A DNA stretch of 64,000 bases, from assembly GCF_012489685.1 (NCBI RefSeq), contig NC_080041.1:103199760-103263759 (forward strand). Reading direction: 5' to 3'. Origin of the DNA: Lotus japonicus. Its lineage: Eukaryota > Streptophyta > Magnoliopsida > Fabales > Fabaceae. The position numbers were made by a program, and so were the translations under genes. Positions 41,218-54,000 of this stretch are shown one piece after another (within the stretch, counting starts at the first letter, position 1; each line of letters begins with the position of its first letter). Under the pieces are notes generated by a model. That model ran no database searches, was not told where the DNA came from, and was given only the letters and a program-made list of their open reading frames with translations.

Positions 41218-43016
41218 AGATAATCTTGTCCTTAGGTACCCACTTTCTGGGTCCTTTTTTGTTAGTTACCCCAGAGGTTCTGATCACCTTGGGTGTCTCA
41301 ACATGATATTTTAAAGGAATATTTGCATGATATTTAGACATAGAGAAAGATCCCTTTTTAGGAGGGTTTTTAGCAACTTTAGCAGGTAAAGGATCAGGCA
41401 ATATGGTACCAGAGGGAACAAAGCATTCATACAAGGATTTAGCTTTAGACACAGAGGGCTCATTTCTAATTGGTTTAGAATAGCCAATGCCATGCATTCC
41501 ATTTCTGCTTACGCCATAGATCATTGAAGCCATTAAGCTTCTATCCACGCTTTTAGCTAGGAATCTTTGAAAAGACTTTTCATACTTAGACTCATTTCTA
41601 CAATCAGAGGCATCACAAGCAACAATTTCTTCTAACTTAGCAATCTGGTTCTTAAGCACAGAGTTAGAATTGATCAAAGCATGATTATCATTTTTCAAAT
41701 CAGAAATAATTTTCTCATGTTCGGAAGGAGTCTTGGAAACAGCAGATAAGTCCTTTTTCAGCTTCTTATGCTTAGACAATAAGGAGTTATACTTATCCAT
41801 GATATCAGACAATGCATGTTTCAGTTCAGAGGTAGAGAAAGAAGCGAATACCTCATTTTCATCGTTTGAGTTAGGATCTCCTTCTGATTCTGAGTCAGAG
41901 TCAACAGCTCCCTTTGACTCTGCTTCTTTGTCTTTGACAATAGCCATGAGTCCTTGGACTTCACCATCAGAGTCAACATCCTCTGACTCTGATTCATCAA
42001 ATGTCACCATCAGACTCTTCTTTGTCTTGAAGTGCTTCTTTGGCTTCTTGTCCTTCTTCAACTTTGGACAGTCACTTTTGTAGTGCCCTGATTCTTTGCA
42101 CTCAAAGCATGTGACTTCCTTAAGTGAGGACTTCTTCTGACCTGAGGATTCAGACTTTCCTTTTGCCTTTCCAGAGCCTTTGTATTTGCTCTGCCTGTGC
42201 TTCCAGATGCGATTGAGTCTCTTGGAGATCAGAGTCAGCTCATCTTCATCAGAATCTTCTGATGCTTCTTCAGATTCCTCTTTTTCAGCTTGAAGAGCTT
42301 TTGACTTCTCAGCCTTAGCCTTTTCAGATTTAGATTTCAAGGCTATGGACTTTTTCCTCAGATCTTGCATCTCTGAGCGCTTCAGTTCATGGCATTTCAA
42401 AATGCTGATGAGTTCTTCTAAACTCATATTCTCAACATCTCTCGTGAGCTCTATTGAAGTCACTAAAGGCATCCAAACTTTCAGGAAGACACCTGATGAC
42501 CCTTATGACATGATCTTTTGTTGTGTAGCTCTTGTTGAGAGGTCGTATGCCAGCTAAAAGCAACTGAAATCTGGAGAACATTTCTTCAATGGACTCATTT
42601 GGCTCCATGATGAAGGATTCATACTTTTGGATTAAAGACAATGCCTTTGATTCTTTGACTTTCTTGTTTCCTTCATGAGACATCTTCAGAGATTCGAAAA
42701 TGCCTTTCGCAAACTCACGATCTGTAATCTTCTGGTACTCTTCATAGGAAATAGCACTTAGAAGAATTGTTCTTGCTTTGTGATGTTGTGAGTACAGCTT
42801 CTTTTGATCTGCAGTCATCTCTGACCTTGGGATCTTCTTGCCATCTGCATCAACTGGACGCTCGTAGCCATCCACAATAATATCCCAGAGATCTGCATCG
42901 AAACCCAGAAAGAAACTTTCCAGTCTATCTTTCCAATATTCGAACCTTTGACCGTCGAACATAGGAGGCTTTGCATTGTAACCATCTCTTTGAGTTTCAC
43001 TGGTGGTGGCAGCCAT
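41105..43016 (-). pseudogene. Element F gag, one frameshift
   Basis: Nearly identical to the A gag. The ATG at 43016 opens MAATTSETQRDGYNAKPP. One extra A near 42475 (CATCCAAACTTTC against CATCCAACTTTC in A) shifts the frame after about 180 codons. The second part (42472-41105) has the zinc knuckle CFECKESGHYKSDC and the same YVPRAKT-TAA end. It is dead as a single protein. Confidence 0.9.
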
Positions 43017-43074
43017 TGTTTTTCACACCGGCCCGGATCACTGAACACTGTTAGGTGTGGTAATCAGAACTTGC

Positions 43075-43086
43075 GCTCTGATACCA
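43075..43086 (-). promoter_or_regulatory. Primer binding site of element F
   Basis: Minus strand TGGTATCAGAGC, perfect complement to the 3' end of initiator tRNA-Met, two bases after the 5' LTR. Confidence 0.9.
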
Positions 43087-43088
43087 AT

Positions 43089-44296
43089 TGAAGGTATGAA
43101 AAACGGTAGAAAGGGGGGGGTTTGAATAACGTTTTTAAGATAAAGCTTCCACCTTAAAGATTTTGACAAATCTTTCGAGAACTTAAGTGCTAAAGATAAG
43201 AGATAGAAAAGCACACAAGGATTTTATCCTGGTTCACTTGATAAATCACTCAAGCTACTCCAGTCCACCCGTTAAGGTGATTTCTTCCTTCTTAGAATGA
43301 AGGCAATCCACTAATCAGGTAAGAGTTACAACTGCACTTGAAACCTACAAGTGACTAACAATTACACTGACTTAGCTCACACTAAGATTCACTCTCTTAG
43401 TCTTCTCTAGGATCCGATCAACCTTGATCTCCTAAAGGAACTAAACAAACTGTTTATCAAAGAATTGTTTACAAGAGATTTGCTTCTAAAAAGCTAATAG
43501 TAAACTCAATGAATTTCAGATGAAAGAAAGCTTAGCAGAATTTGAATTTGTCTTGCGCGTATGTGAATGCTTCTAGCCGCTTCTTTCAGTCTTCAGCCTC
43601 TTTATATACTCCAAGGATTAGGGTTGAGCGTTGCATGGGAAATGCTACCGTTGGAGGGCAGTTCTGGAAAATCCAGCTTCTGCTGTGTCTGAGACTGTTA
43701 GGTAGGTCGTCAGGAAGGTACAGTTGCTTTTGTACTTGGATAGCGACTTGACCTTTAAACCTAGGAGACTTCTGATCAGGAGAAAGCTTCATGTTGGAAC
43801 TTGTGAAGCCGGTTGATCAGAGTCAGAGGGAAAGCCCAGATCCTCTGACCATTGTTTCTTCTGATTCTGAACTCAGAGGGAAGTACATGGTCTTCAGAGT
43901 ATCTTGCTTCTGGACATCAGAATTTCACTAATCAGCTTCTGGATCTTCAGAGTCTTCTACACCATCAGAATATCTGAGCCTTCAGTGTTTCTTGGTTATC
44001 AGACTTTCTGGATCTTCAGAACTTCTAGTGACTGAGTCCACATCAGAGTTTGTATAACTTCAGAACTTCTGAAGCTTTTCCACTGTTCATACTGAACATG
44101 GTGAATGCGAAAGCGTTGCTTGGGTCGCTCTTTATACACAGTGCTTCTGATTTGTGTGAGATTGAGTTGAGGTCAGAGCCTGTAAATAGCACACTCAGAA
44201 AAACACGTTAGAGTACCACAATTGTTCATATCAAAAGGTTAACTTGTAATCATCAAAACATAGAGTTGTACTACTAGATCAAAACTTGATCTTACA
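43089..44296 (-). repeat. 5' LTR of element F
   Basis: 1208-bp LTR; its right flank is CTGGA inside gag of element G. TATATAAA on the minus strand near 43603-43610. Confidence 0.92.
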
Positions 44297-47200
44297 CTGG
44301 ATTCTTACAGCGGAGATTCCGATCCGAAGGATCATCTTCTGTATTTCAATACGAAGATGGTGATAATTGCGGCGTCAGATGCGGTGAAGTGCAGGATGTT
44401 TCCATCGACGTTCAAATCAGCGGCGATGGCGTGGTTCACAACTTTGCCGCGCGGATCGATTTCAAATTTCAGAGACTTCTCATCCAAGTTTCTAGTACAA
44501 TTCTCGGCGAATAAGAATCAGCCGGTGACGATCAATGACCTATACAATATTCGCCAGAAAGAAGGAGAGTCACTGAAGGAGTACATGGCAAGGTACAGCG
44601 CGGCGTCGGTCAAAGTAGAGGACGAGGAGCCTCGAGCTTGTGCTCTAGCGTTTAAAAACGGTTTGCTACCGGGAGGGTTGAACAGCAAATTGACACGTAA
44701 GCCGGCGCGTTCAATGGAAGAGATGCGTGCTCGCGCCAGCACTTATATCCTTGACGAGGAGGACGACGATTTCAAAAGAAAGCGCGCGAAGTTGGAAAAG
44801 GGCGACACGTCGCCCAAGCGCGTGAAAAAAGATAAGAATGGCGAAGATAAGGGGGATGGCAAGCAGCAAAGGCAAGATAAAGGGAAGGCGGCATTGAGGC
44901 CGACCAAGGAGCAGTTGTATCCACGGCGTGATGATTATGAACAACGTCGGCCGTGGCAATCCAAGTCCCATCGCCAGCGGGAGGAAGCTGACATGGTGAT
45001 GAATACTGAATTAACGGATATACTCCGAGAGGCGAGGGGCGCAAATCTAGTGGATGAGCCGGAGGCCCCTAAGTATCAATCACGGGACGCCAATCCCAAG
45101 AAGTGGTGTGAATACCATCGGTCCGCCGGGCACGGCACGGGCGACTGCTGGACTTTGCAGCGGGAAATTGATAAGTTGATTCGGGCGGGATATCAAGGGA
45201 ATCGCCAAGGCCAGTGGCGCAACAACGGCGATCACAACAAAACGCATAAGCGAGAAGAGGAGCGAGCGGACACTAAGGGCAAGAAAAAGCAAGAATCAGC
45301 GGCTATCGCCACAAGAGGGGCTGATGACACGTTCGCTCAACACTCAGGACCGCCCGTCAGGACCATACACACCATTGCTGGAGGATTTGGCGGCGGTGGC
45401 GACACCCATGCGGCGCGGAAACGCCATGTTCGTGCGGTTAATTCCGTTCATGAGGTCGCTTTTGGATTCGTGCACCCTGACATAACAATCTCGATGGCAG
45501 ACTTTGAGGGAATAAAGCCTCATAAGGATGACCCGATTGTAGTGCAGTTAAGGATGAACAGTTTCAACGTTAGAAGGGTACTCCTGGATCAGGGTAGTTC
45601 AGCTGATATTATCTATGGTGATGCATTTGACAAGTTGGGACTAACTGACAATGATCTGACTCCATATGCGGGAACCTTAGTAGGTTTCGCAGGGGAGCAA
45701 GTAATGGTGCGAGGATACATTGATCTAGACACAATATTTGGGGAAGATGAGTGTGCCAGGGTTTTGAAGGTAAGGTATCTGGTTCTCCAGGTGGTGGCAT
45801 CTTACAATGTCATCATTGGGCGAAATACATTGAATCGCCTTTGTGCTGTAATTTCAACAGCCCACTTGGCGGTCAAGTATCCGCTAAGCAGTGGAAAGGT
45901 TGGAAAGTTGAAGGTGGACCAGAAGATGGCGAGGGAGTGTTACAATAATTGCCTTAACTTGTACGGCAAGAAGAGTGCGTTGGTCGGTCATAGATGTTAT
46001 GAAATTGAAGCTTCGGATGAAAATCTTGATCCACGGGGCGAGGGGCGAGTAAATAGGCCCACGCCAATTGAGGAAACGAAGGCGCTAAAGTTTGGCGATC
46101 GCACTTTGAAGATTGGGACCAGACTGACGGAAGAGCAGGAGACGCGCCTAACAAAGCTGCTTGGGGAGAACTTAGACTTGTTTGCTTGGAGCTGCAAAGA
46201 CATGCCTGGAATTGATCCAAACTTCATCTGCCATCGACTAGCATTGAATCCAAGTGTCAAGCCAGTTTCACAACTCAGGAGACGCTTGGGTGGCGACAAA
46301 GGGAAGGCGGTGCAGCAGGAAGTTGACAAGTTGCTGGCGGCAGAGTTCATCAGGGAAGTGAAATATCCGACGTGGTTGGCGAACGTCGTAATGGTGAAGA
46401 AGGCGAACGGGAAATGGCGAATGTGTGTAGATTACACAGATTTAAACAAAGCATGTCCAAAAGATTTGTATCCCCTTCCCAGCATCGATAGCCTTGTTGA
46501 TGGTGCCTCGGGCAACGAACTGCTTAGCTTGATGGATGCTTATTCTGGCTATCATCAAATCCGCATGCACCCGGCAGACGAAGACAAAACGGCTTTCATG
46601 ACCGCCAGAGTCAATTATTGCTATCGCACCATGCCGTTTGGACTAAAGAACGTTGGGGCGACCTACCAAAGATTGATGGATAGGGTTTTTGCTGGGCAGG
46701 TGGGAAGAAACATGGAGGTTTACGTTGATGATATCATTGTTAAATCAGTACGTGGTTTGGACCATCATCGAGATCTGGAGGAAGCATTTGGCGAGATAAG
46801 GAAGCACAATATGCGCCTCAACCCGGAGAAATGCTCTTTTGGTGTTCAGGGTGGCAAATTTCTGGGATTCATGATCACATCCAGAGGAATAGAGATAAAC
46901 CCAGACAAATGCAAGGCGATTCAGCAGATGAAAAGTCCCTCTAATGTGAAAGAAGTCCAACGTTTAACCGGGCGAATAGCAGCTATATCTCGGTTTCTCC
47001 CTAAGTCTGGCGATAGATCTTTCCCATTTTTCAAGTGTCTTCGAAAAAATGCTGCATTCGAATGGACAGCGGAGTGTGAAGAAGCTTTTGTTCGCCTCAA
47101 AGAACTCCTGTCATCACCGCCGATCTTGTCAAAACCAATGCAGGGGCACTCGCTGCACTTGTATTTTGCTGTGAGTGATAGTGCTCTGAGTTCTGTGATA

Positions 47201-48334
47201 TTGCAGGAAGTGGATGGCGAACATCGAGTTATTTATTTCGTTAGCCACACACTCCAGGGCGCAGAGGTCAGATACCAGAAAATCGAGAAGGCAGCATTGG
47301 CGGTCCTCGTCACCGCCCGGCGGTTGAGACCTTACTTTCAGAGTTTTCCAGTAAGGGTGCGAACGGATTTACCCCTGAGACAAGTGTTACAAAAACCGGA
47401 TTTGTCAGGCAGATTGGTCGCCTGGTCGGTTGAATTGTCCGAATATGGGTTGCAATATGATAAACGAGGCAAGGTTGGCGCACAGTCGCTGGCTGATTTT
47501 GTGGTCGAGTTGACTCCAGATCGGTTTGAAAGAGTGGACACTCAGTGGACTCTCTTCGTGGATGGATCCTCCAATAGCAGCGGCAGTGGCGCGGGAGTAA
47601 CGTTGGAAGGACCGGGAGAACTAGTATTGGAGCAATCGCTGAAATTCGAGTTCAAAGCAACGAACAATCAGGCAGAATACGAAGCTCTCATCGCCGGATT
47701 GAAGTTGGCGCGGGAAGTGAAGATCGGGAGCTTGTTGATAAGAACGGACTCACAATTGGTGGAGAATCAGGTGAAGGGAACTTTCCAGGTCAAGGATCCC
47801 AACCTGATCAAGTACCTTGAGCGCGTGCGATATTTGATGACACTTTTTCAAGAGGTTGTGGTAGAGTATGTTCTTCGGGCAGAAAACCAGCGGGCGGACG
47901 CGTTGGCCAAAATGGCGAGCACACGGAAGCCCGGCAACAACAGAAGTGTGATTCAAGAAACGCTGGCGTGCCCCAGCATTGAAGGCGAGCTCATGGCATG
48001 TGTGGACAGGGGTGCGACGTGGATGGGACCTATATTGTCCATCTTGGCGGGGGACCCAGCGGAAGTGGAGCAATGCACGAAGGAACAACGGCGAGAGGCG
48101 AGCCACTATACTCTCATCGACGGAAATTTGTATCGCCGTGGTTTTTCGACGCCATTGTTAAAATGCGTACCGCCGGAAAAATACGAGGCGATCATGTCTG
48201 AGGTGCACGAGGGAGTGTGCGCAAGTCACATTGGGGGGAGATCTTTGGCTTGCAAGGTGTTGAGGGCGGGATTCTACTGGCCCACCCTCAGGAAAGATTG
48301 CATGGACTTTGTGAAAAAATGCAAAAAATGTTAA
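44297..48334 (+). pseudogene. Ty3/gypsy Tat-lineage gag-pol (element G), truncated and stopped
   Basis: The frame is open from the F boundary (44297) and is cut at its 5' side within gag. Order with rough residues from the ATG at 44357: Gag domain (1-150), basic linker, a CX2H/CX4C-like knuckle region (WCEYHRSAGHGTGDCW), protease VLLDQGSSADI (about 411), RT with YVDDIIVKS (about 788), the RT-linked RNase H, and a second, archaeal-type RNase H (FVDGSSNSSGSGAGV at about 1066; ENQRADALAKMAS). Then comes the integrase HHCC part ending CKKC, directly followed by TAA at 48332-48334. Two RNase H domains are typical of the Tat lineage (Ogre, Retand and relatives). The TAA replaces a likely CAA Gln codon. 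Confidence 0.92.
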
Positions 48335-49240
48335 GTGTTTGCTGATTTATCTAGGGCACCGCCAAAAGAGCTGGTCACGATGAGCGCCCCATGGCCCTTC
48401 GCCATGTGGGGGGTGGATCTAGTAGGGCCTTTTCCGATCGCCAGGTCGCAAATGAAGTTTATATTGGTAGCGGTGGATTACTTCACTAAATGGATTGAAG
48501 CCGAACCCCTGGCCAAAATAACCTCTGCGAAGATAGTCAACTTCTACTGGAAGCGAATTGTTTGCAGGTTCGGGATCCCAAGGGTGATCGTATCCGACAA
48601 CGGGACCCAGTTTTCAAGCAACCAAACTAGAGAATTTTGCAGGGAAATGGGCATACAGATGAGGTTCGCTTCTGTGGAGCATCCACAAGCGAACGGACAG
48701 GTGGAATCCGCAAACAGGGTGATTTTGCGTGGGTTAAGGCGACGGCTCAAGGAGGCTAAGGGAGCCTGGCTGGAGGAACTCCCGGTGGTGCTATGGTCGT
48801 ACAACACCACTGTGCAATCCACTACAAGAGAAACCCCCTTTAGAATGACCTATGGGGTTGATGCTATATTGCCAGTGGAGATTGACAACTTCACATGGCG
48901 AACCCAGCCAGATTTTGAAGGGGAGAATCAAGCCAATATGGCGGCGGAGTTGGACCTTCTGTCGGAAACACGTGACGAGGCGCACATCCGGGAAACAGCG
49001 ATGAAGCAGTGCGTGGCGACAAAGTTCAACAGCAGGGTTCGCGTCCGAGATATGCAGGTCGGCGACCTGGTCCTCAAGTGGCGATCGGGGGCCCCGGGAA
49101 ACAAGCTTACTCCTAACTGGGAAGGGCCCTACCGCATTATTAAAGTCCTTGGTAATGGGGCCTATCACTTAGAAGAGCTTGATGGAAGGCGGCTACCTCG
49201 GTCGTTCAATGGTTTGAGCTTGCGCTACTATTATAGTTGA
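48335..49240 (+). pseudogene. Element G integrase core and C-terminal domain
   Basis: Same frame as gag-pol, after the TAA. It begins VFADLSRAPP and carries the DD35E core: MWGVDLVGPFP, VIVSDNGTQFS and NGQVESANRV. At the C-terminus is a GPY/F-type module (KLTPNWEGPYRIIKVLGNGAYHL). Integrates cDNA into chromosomal DNA in the nucleus. The only visible defect is the upstream nonsense codon; there is no true start codon here, so it would not be made separately. Confidence 0.88.
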
Positions 49241-50067
49241 TCGCAGCCGAGAAAGCGAACAAGGCGGAGTCGCCGGAGCCAGATATCTTTAAAATTTTCT
49301 GAAAAGTGTTTTCAAATTCTTCAATGTATTGCAGTAACAAAGCGTGCTCTTTTTCTCCGAAAGGAGTTTTTTAATGAGGCGCTCCATCAATAAAATAAAA
49401 CGAAAATTCACGAAATTCGTGTCCAAAAATTCCAGGGATTCCCTGACGATCGGAATTGCCGATCGACTTAAAGAATTACGGCGATTACTAAGTGGGGCAA
49501 GCTTGATCCCCAAAGGGGCCTGCTGGAACCCTGATGGTGGCGGCGATTCCACAAATGGCCTTGGACGCCTGGGAATCACCCCCCGGAAAGTCTAATGTGA
49601 TCGCAGGTCCCGTAAACGATGTGCTGGGTAAGTCTCGCCAGAATACGACGAGCACCGTTAACTAGGCAAAAGTCTTGGGACCCCCAAATGGCCATTGGGA
49701 CCCAAGCATTGTAAGCCCCGAGCGGGCAAAGCCCCGGGCGAAGCCCTTGAGAATGGAGGCCATTTATCCCTTTGTGGAAAATGTTAAAGTCTTGGTGGGG
49801 AAATACCAAGCAACAAGTCCTAGTTAAAATTAACGCACAGAATCGTTAGGCGTAATTCAATCACATGACGCGTGAAAAAATGGCGCAAGATATAAGGTCG
49901 GCGGATGAATATTTGGCGAAAGCATTCCAACATGATTTACAAAATATCTAACGGCGATATAAAAGCTATGGCGAAAGGTTGCTTATATATATGAATGGAG
50001 GAAAAGTGCATTACAAGAGGGCGGGAAAGGCTAAGTGACATCAAAATTACATTATTCATTGATTACA
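49241..50067. other. Spacer between integrase and antisense gene of G
   Basis: About 830 bp, GC-rich, no supported gene. It contains several near-palindromic GGGGC/GCCCC stretches (for example 49725-49742). It is the tail-to-tail region between pol and the antisense gene. Confidence 0.5.
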
Positions 50068-51582
50068 TTATTCATTGTTTCTGTCTTCTTCTTCTTCTTC
50101 TTCTTCTTCTTCAGTCGCCATCCAGAGGTGTTGGTCAATCAGGGGAGGATCGTCAGGACCAACCAGTCCTTCAGCGGTTATCTCTTTCATCACTCCCATA
50201 GCGCTGAAATCAAAGTTCGGGTACAAATGTTGGGCCTGATCTTTGGCAAGGTAGAAGCCGCGCTCGCGATTGTCAAGGGCAATGTCAGCGGCTTGTTCTC
50301 TAGCCTCAGTGGCTTTGGCTTTCTCCGTCGCCAGCTCGTCCTCTAGCCCTTTGATCTTTGCCAGATGGGAGGCAATCTCAGCATCTTTTGTGGCGAGGGC
50401 CTCAGCATGAGCTTCGGTCGTTTTCTTGATCTCCTCGGACGAGGCCTGCGTCACCGCCTCTATATCAGACTTCGCCAAGGCCAAGGACTCAGCAGATTTT
50501 TTCTCTTGCTCCGCCAGCGTTTTTCTCACTAACTCCAGCTCGGCGCGCAATAAAGCGAGCCATTCTCCACTCGCGGGCCTTCAGGAGCTCGGCGTTCGTG
50601 AAATTCATATCTTCTGCAACAATAAAAAACATCAGTGATAACTCAGGAGACGAGAAAAGAAGATGTCGATAAGAAAACCAAGCTATTGACGACCTAGGTA
50701 TTTGGGAGTCCTTGAGTGGTCAGCGCCCTCAAGGACTGTTGAGCAGTCAAGGATGGGGAGCGGGGCAAGGAGATTCAGAAAAGCTTTGTCGTTGGTGGAC
50801 AAGGATTCCTCTGAAGGATCAGTAATCCCATTAGGCTTCTCCGTCCAGTAAAGAGGAAAAAGGGCGGTCCCGTCCCTAAGGGTAAAGGCCTCTGGATAGG
50901 CAGGGTGAACCGCCACACGAAAGTACTTCCGCGCGAAGGAGGACTTCGCGTTACTTTTGTGGGGATTCAAGCACTTCCGGCCGGCTCGGGCCTTTAAGGA
51001 AATCCATCCTCTGTTTTTGATGGACTTGGGGTCAACATCGTAGAGGTAGAAGAAACTGGTGGGAGATGGGGCGATGCCAACCGCGGCGCATAAGATTTCA
51101 AAGCACCGAATGAAGGCCCAAGCGTTGGGGTGGAGTTGGCAGGGAGCCGCGTTGATGTCACGGAGGACGGTTTGGACAAAGGGCGAGAAAGGAAGCCTGA
51201 TTCCAAGCTCGCTAAACATGTATTCATACGCAAAGAAAAAGTGGGATCTCTTTACGTCGCCGTTTGGCTTGTGAAGCCAGGGGCGATCCCCAGGACTGCA
51301 AATCTAGATCCTGAGTTTGGCGTTAAACTCATCATCATTAGACAAACCACCCAGGGAGTTCACGAATTGCACAATGAGATCGCTATCCTGGAAAATGGAA
51401 GGTTGGTCTATAGCCTCGTGAGTGGGGGCTCTTTGGACTGGAAGGGGCAGAGTGGCGTAGGTTTTTAGTCGGTAAGGAGGGATCTCCGGGACCTCTAAAC
51501 GGAGGCCGCCGGCGGCGGTGGAGTCAGGGTCGCTTCCGGAGGAGGAAGAGGAGTGATTGGGGGAGGTAGGGTTTGAAGCCAT
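50068..51582 (-). pseudogene. Antisense gene of gypsy element G, spliced, degenerate
   Basis: Extra gene on the strand opposite to the Tat element, as known for RIRE2, Grande and relatives. The start is ATG 51582 (MASNPTSPNHSS). Exon 1 runs to 50694 and holds, from about residue 95, the block CSPGDRPW...FAYEYMFSELGIRLPFSPFV, typical of the 'putative gypsy type transposon' family. The intron is probably 50693-50614 (GT...TTGTTGCAG, 80 nt). Exon 2 (50613-50068) encodes MNFTNAELLKAREW and a long charged coiled coil ending in a Glu run from a (TTC)n tract. Two defects: an in-frame TAG at 51304-51306, and an extra base in the AAA at 50552-50554. Function unknown in the family. Confidence 0.78.
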
Positions 51583-51969
51583 TTTGAGAAGACAGCGAAG
51601 TGAAAGAAAGGAAAAGATGAGTATGTGTATAATGCAAAGATAAGGACAGTGGGACTCACCGGAGTAGGATGTGAAGAGTGGGTAGCGGAAAGGGTGATAA
51701 GCGACGGCTCCAGAACGGAAGTGGGAAGAGGGAGTTTGGTAAGCGATTAGGGAAGTAAAGAGAGGTCTCGGAAAGGGATGATTGTGGGGAAGAAGGGTTT
51801 TTATAGGAGAAGGGGGGAAGCTGGAAGGGTGACGCGTGTTGGACGCGTGTGGAAGGTTGGAAGTCATGATGGTTTTGGGAAGGTGGGTCGCGTGTAATGG
51901 GGAGTTACTGCGCACGATGGGACGGTTATGAAAAGTGAAGTGACGGTTCCGGAGAAAGAGGGAAATTGA
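51583..51969 (-). promoter_or_regulatory. Upstream region of the G antisense gene
   Basis: Minus strand shows TATAAAA at 51805-51799, about 215 bp before the ATG, a possible TATA box with a long leader. No other motif that I can support. Confidence 0.4.
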
Positions 51970-52760
51970 TGTAGCTGACACATCACGCAGGGCAGTCACG
52001 TGGGGCAGTTAGGGATTTGAAAGGGTTTTGAAATAAGGGAAAGCGCGAAAGGCCTCGCCACTGAGGAAACCAAACGCCATCGCCTGACAGGTGATACCAG
52101 CAACAAAGTTTAGTCGCTCGACCGGGAATACTGCCGGTCCATGGTTGGATGATCAGCACGTGACCAATGCCTGCCACCTTTCCCGCCGGCGAACGATCAT
52201 GTACCTGCTCCGGTTAATCGCCAGCACGGAGCCATCGCTCTCGCCGCTTGTGGACTTGTGGACTTGTAGACTTGCCGGCTCGGGTTGCTCGCCAAATCAG
52301 TGGACTGGGTGGCTAAAGATGTTAGTTTCCTTTTGCTCATGCCATGTTGGCGACGTAGTTACCACGCTTTTCTCAAGTCATGTTGACAGCTTAGATCCCA
52401 GTGTATAATAGAACACATGTAAAGGCATTTAAAAGACACACTTAGCTCTCATACTTCGAGCTCGGTGTCTTGTGGACTAGTGGACTGGGCGAGCCCCTAG
52501 AGGGGCAATTCCCAGCATGTAGCCCGCCCTGAGGCGGGGCCCTGGCCTTAAATTGGGCCTTGATCTCGGAGGCCCAATTGGCCCAATAGGTAATACCCAA
52601 GCTCTATAAATAGGAGGTAGTTATCAATTGTAAAGGACTTTTTGCTCATTTTATGAAATCACGCATGAAATTCAGCATTCTCTCTCTAGCACAATTCTCC
52701 ACTCTCTAGGTACTATACCTTTCTTCAATGTTCATTGCTAGAACAGTCCCTTTAAATTTT
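51970..52760 (+). repeat. Probable 3' LTR of element G (boundaries uncertain)
   Basis: Follows the purine-rich AGAAAGAGGGAAAT at about 51955-51968, a possible PPT, and then TGATGTAGC. Contains TATAAATA at 52605-52612, CCAATTGGCCCAAT upstream of it, and CT-rich sequence after it, as in LTR promoters. The palindrome GCCCCTAGAGGGGC lies near 52493. No second LTR is available to fix the ends. Confidence 0.45.
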
Positions 52761-54000
52761 GGCCTTCAACAAAGGAGTTTTTTCTTAGGTTGGGCTGTTA
52801 CTTCATTCTTGTTTTATTTATGTTTTTTTTTTTGCACATTCTTTAGTTGATAAAAATTGAAATTTTCTTACAAATTATGTTCATTTATATCTTAGTCCCC
52901 CTTTATGAAATTCATGCATCCGCCCCTGCTTTCAAGTCAAATAATATACACCATTAAGCTACCATTTAATAGTTAGATTGTCCTAATATTATGATGCAGC
53001 TCCGACTAATAAATTTGGAAGAAAATAACAAAGTTATTCTGACACAAAAACATAGTTCACTGAAAATTGGTCTTTTAATCAAAAAGTCTGGATTAAATAT
53101 AAAATATGATACAAAACCTTCTATATTCTACAACTAAAAGAAACTACTTACTACAAATACCATAACAACTTTTCTTTGGACTTTGAGATGGGATCAATCC
53201 CCCATTCTCCCAAAACTTTCTTTCACCAGAAAAATAAAGTTTGCAAACCAAAGATCCAACCCGAGGACCAATGATGATGATAGCATTTAAAAATAATCGC
53301 AATACTTGACCAGACTCAACTTCCTTAATGCAAAGCAACCGCAATTGAGGAGACAGACTCATAGAATGAAGCATAATTATCTCATAACAATGAAAAAAAA
53401 CCTGATACAAAAATGAAAAGAAAAAATTATAAGAAAATAAGCATAAACAATGACAGCTAAGTTCAATCTGTCAATGAAACTGAAATCTAGCGAATAAAGG
53501 ATTTGAATTTCATCATTTAAGCGATCTCATCTTATCTCGGCTAGCAAATTAACTCAAAAAGAGAAGGAACATCAATTAATTAGCTTTCATGCATCATAAC
53601 CAACATGGAAAGAAATATAATGAATGATTAAACATAAAAGAGATCTTTGATACCAAATATCTGAGTTGAAGCCATAGGGAAAATCAGCAAGTAGCTCCGA
53701 GCACCTATAACTTGGGGTCTCCACAATCTAGTATGAATCTCACCAATGAAGTAATCACAATCTAGAGGGGGAAAAACTTAAAAAAAAAATTCTCACATCG
53801 AACCTGAATAAGAAACTCACCACTCAAAAAATGAAAACAAAAAAGAAAGAACTCAAATAAATATTGATAATCCAAAGCAAGAAGAGAAAGAGTAGAAAAC
53901 TAAATACCTTAGAACGCGAGATGGAGATTTGACTCACACAGAAAGACACCGCAAGCTCCTTCTTTTTGGAAAAAAAATCAAGGCAGAAAATGAATTAGTT
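52761..54000. other. AT-rich non-coding stretch
   Basis: No supported gene. A 88-codon open frame on the minus strand (53144-53410) has no motif I recognise. Could be captured exon or UTR debris. Confidence 0.4.

Larger units (their letters stand above)
33110..44296 (-). mobile_element. Sirevirus element F, at an apparent rearrangement junction
   Basis: 11.2-kb element in minus orientation with 1.2-kb LTRs at both ends, PBS, gag, pol, envelope-like ORF, antisense ORF and PPT. Gag has one frameshift and pol two, so it cannot move on its own. Its flanks do not match: GACTC (33105-33109, inside the D envelope-like ORF) against CTGGA (44297-44301, inside gag of gypsy element G). A simple insertion would leave a 5-bp duplication. 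F therefore seems to be a recombinant of two copies. Confidence 0.85.
44297..52760 (+). mobile_element. Ty3/gypsy Tat-lineage element G (5' end missing)
   Basis: + strand element without 5' LTR or gag start: gag-pol, integrase, a spacer, an antisense gene (50068-51582) and a probable 3' LTR. The right boundary is approximate. GC content is higher than in the neighbours, especially in gag-pol. The 5' part was removed at the junction with F. Confidence 0.8.

Noticed and set aside
51304..51306. TAG in the G antisense gene as an exon boundary
   Set aside because: The frame continues unchanged after it into the conserved block, so a nonsense mutation is simpler than an intron here.
53144..53410. 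88-codon minus-strand open frame as a gene
   Set aside because: No recognisable domain, AT-rich surroundings, no sign of conservation that can be judged from this window.
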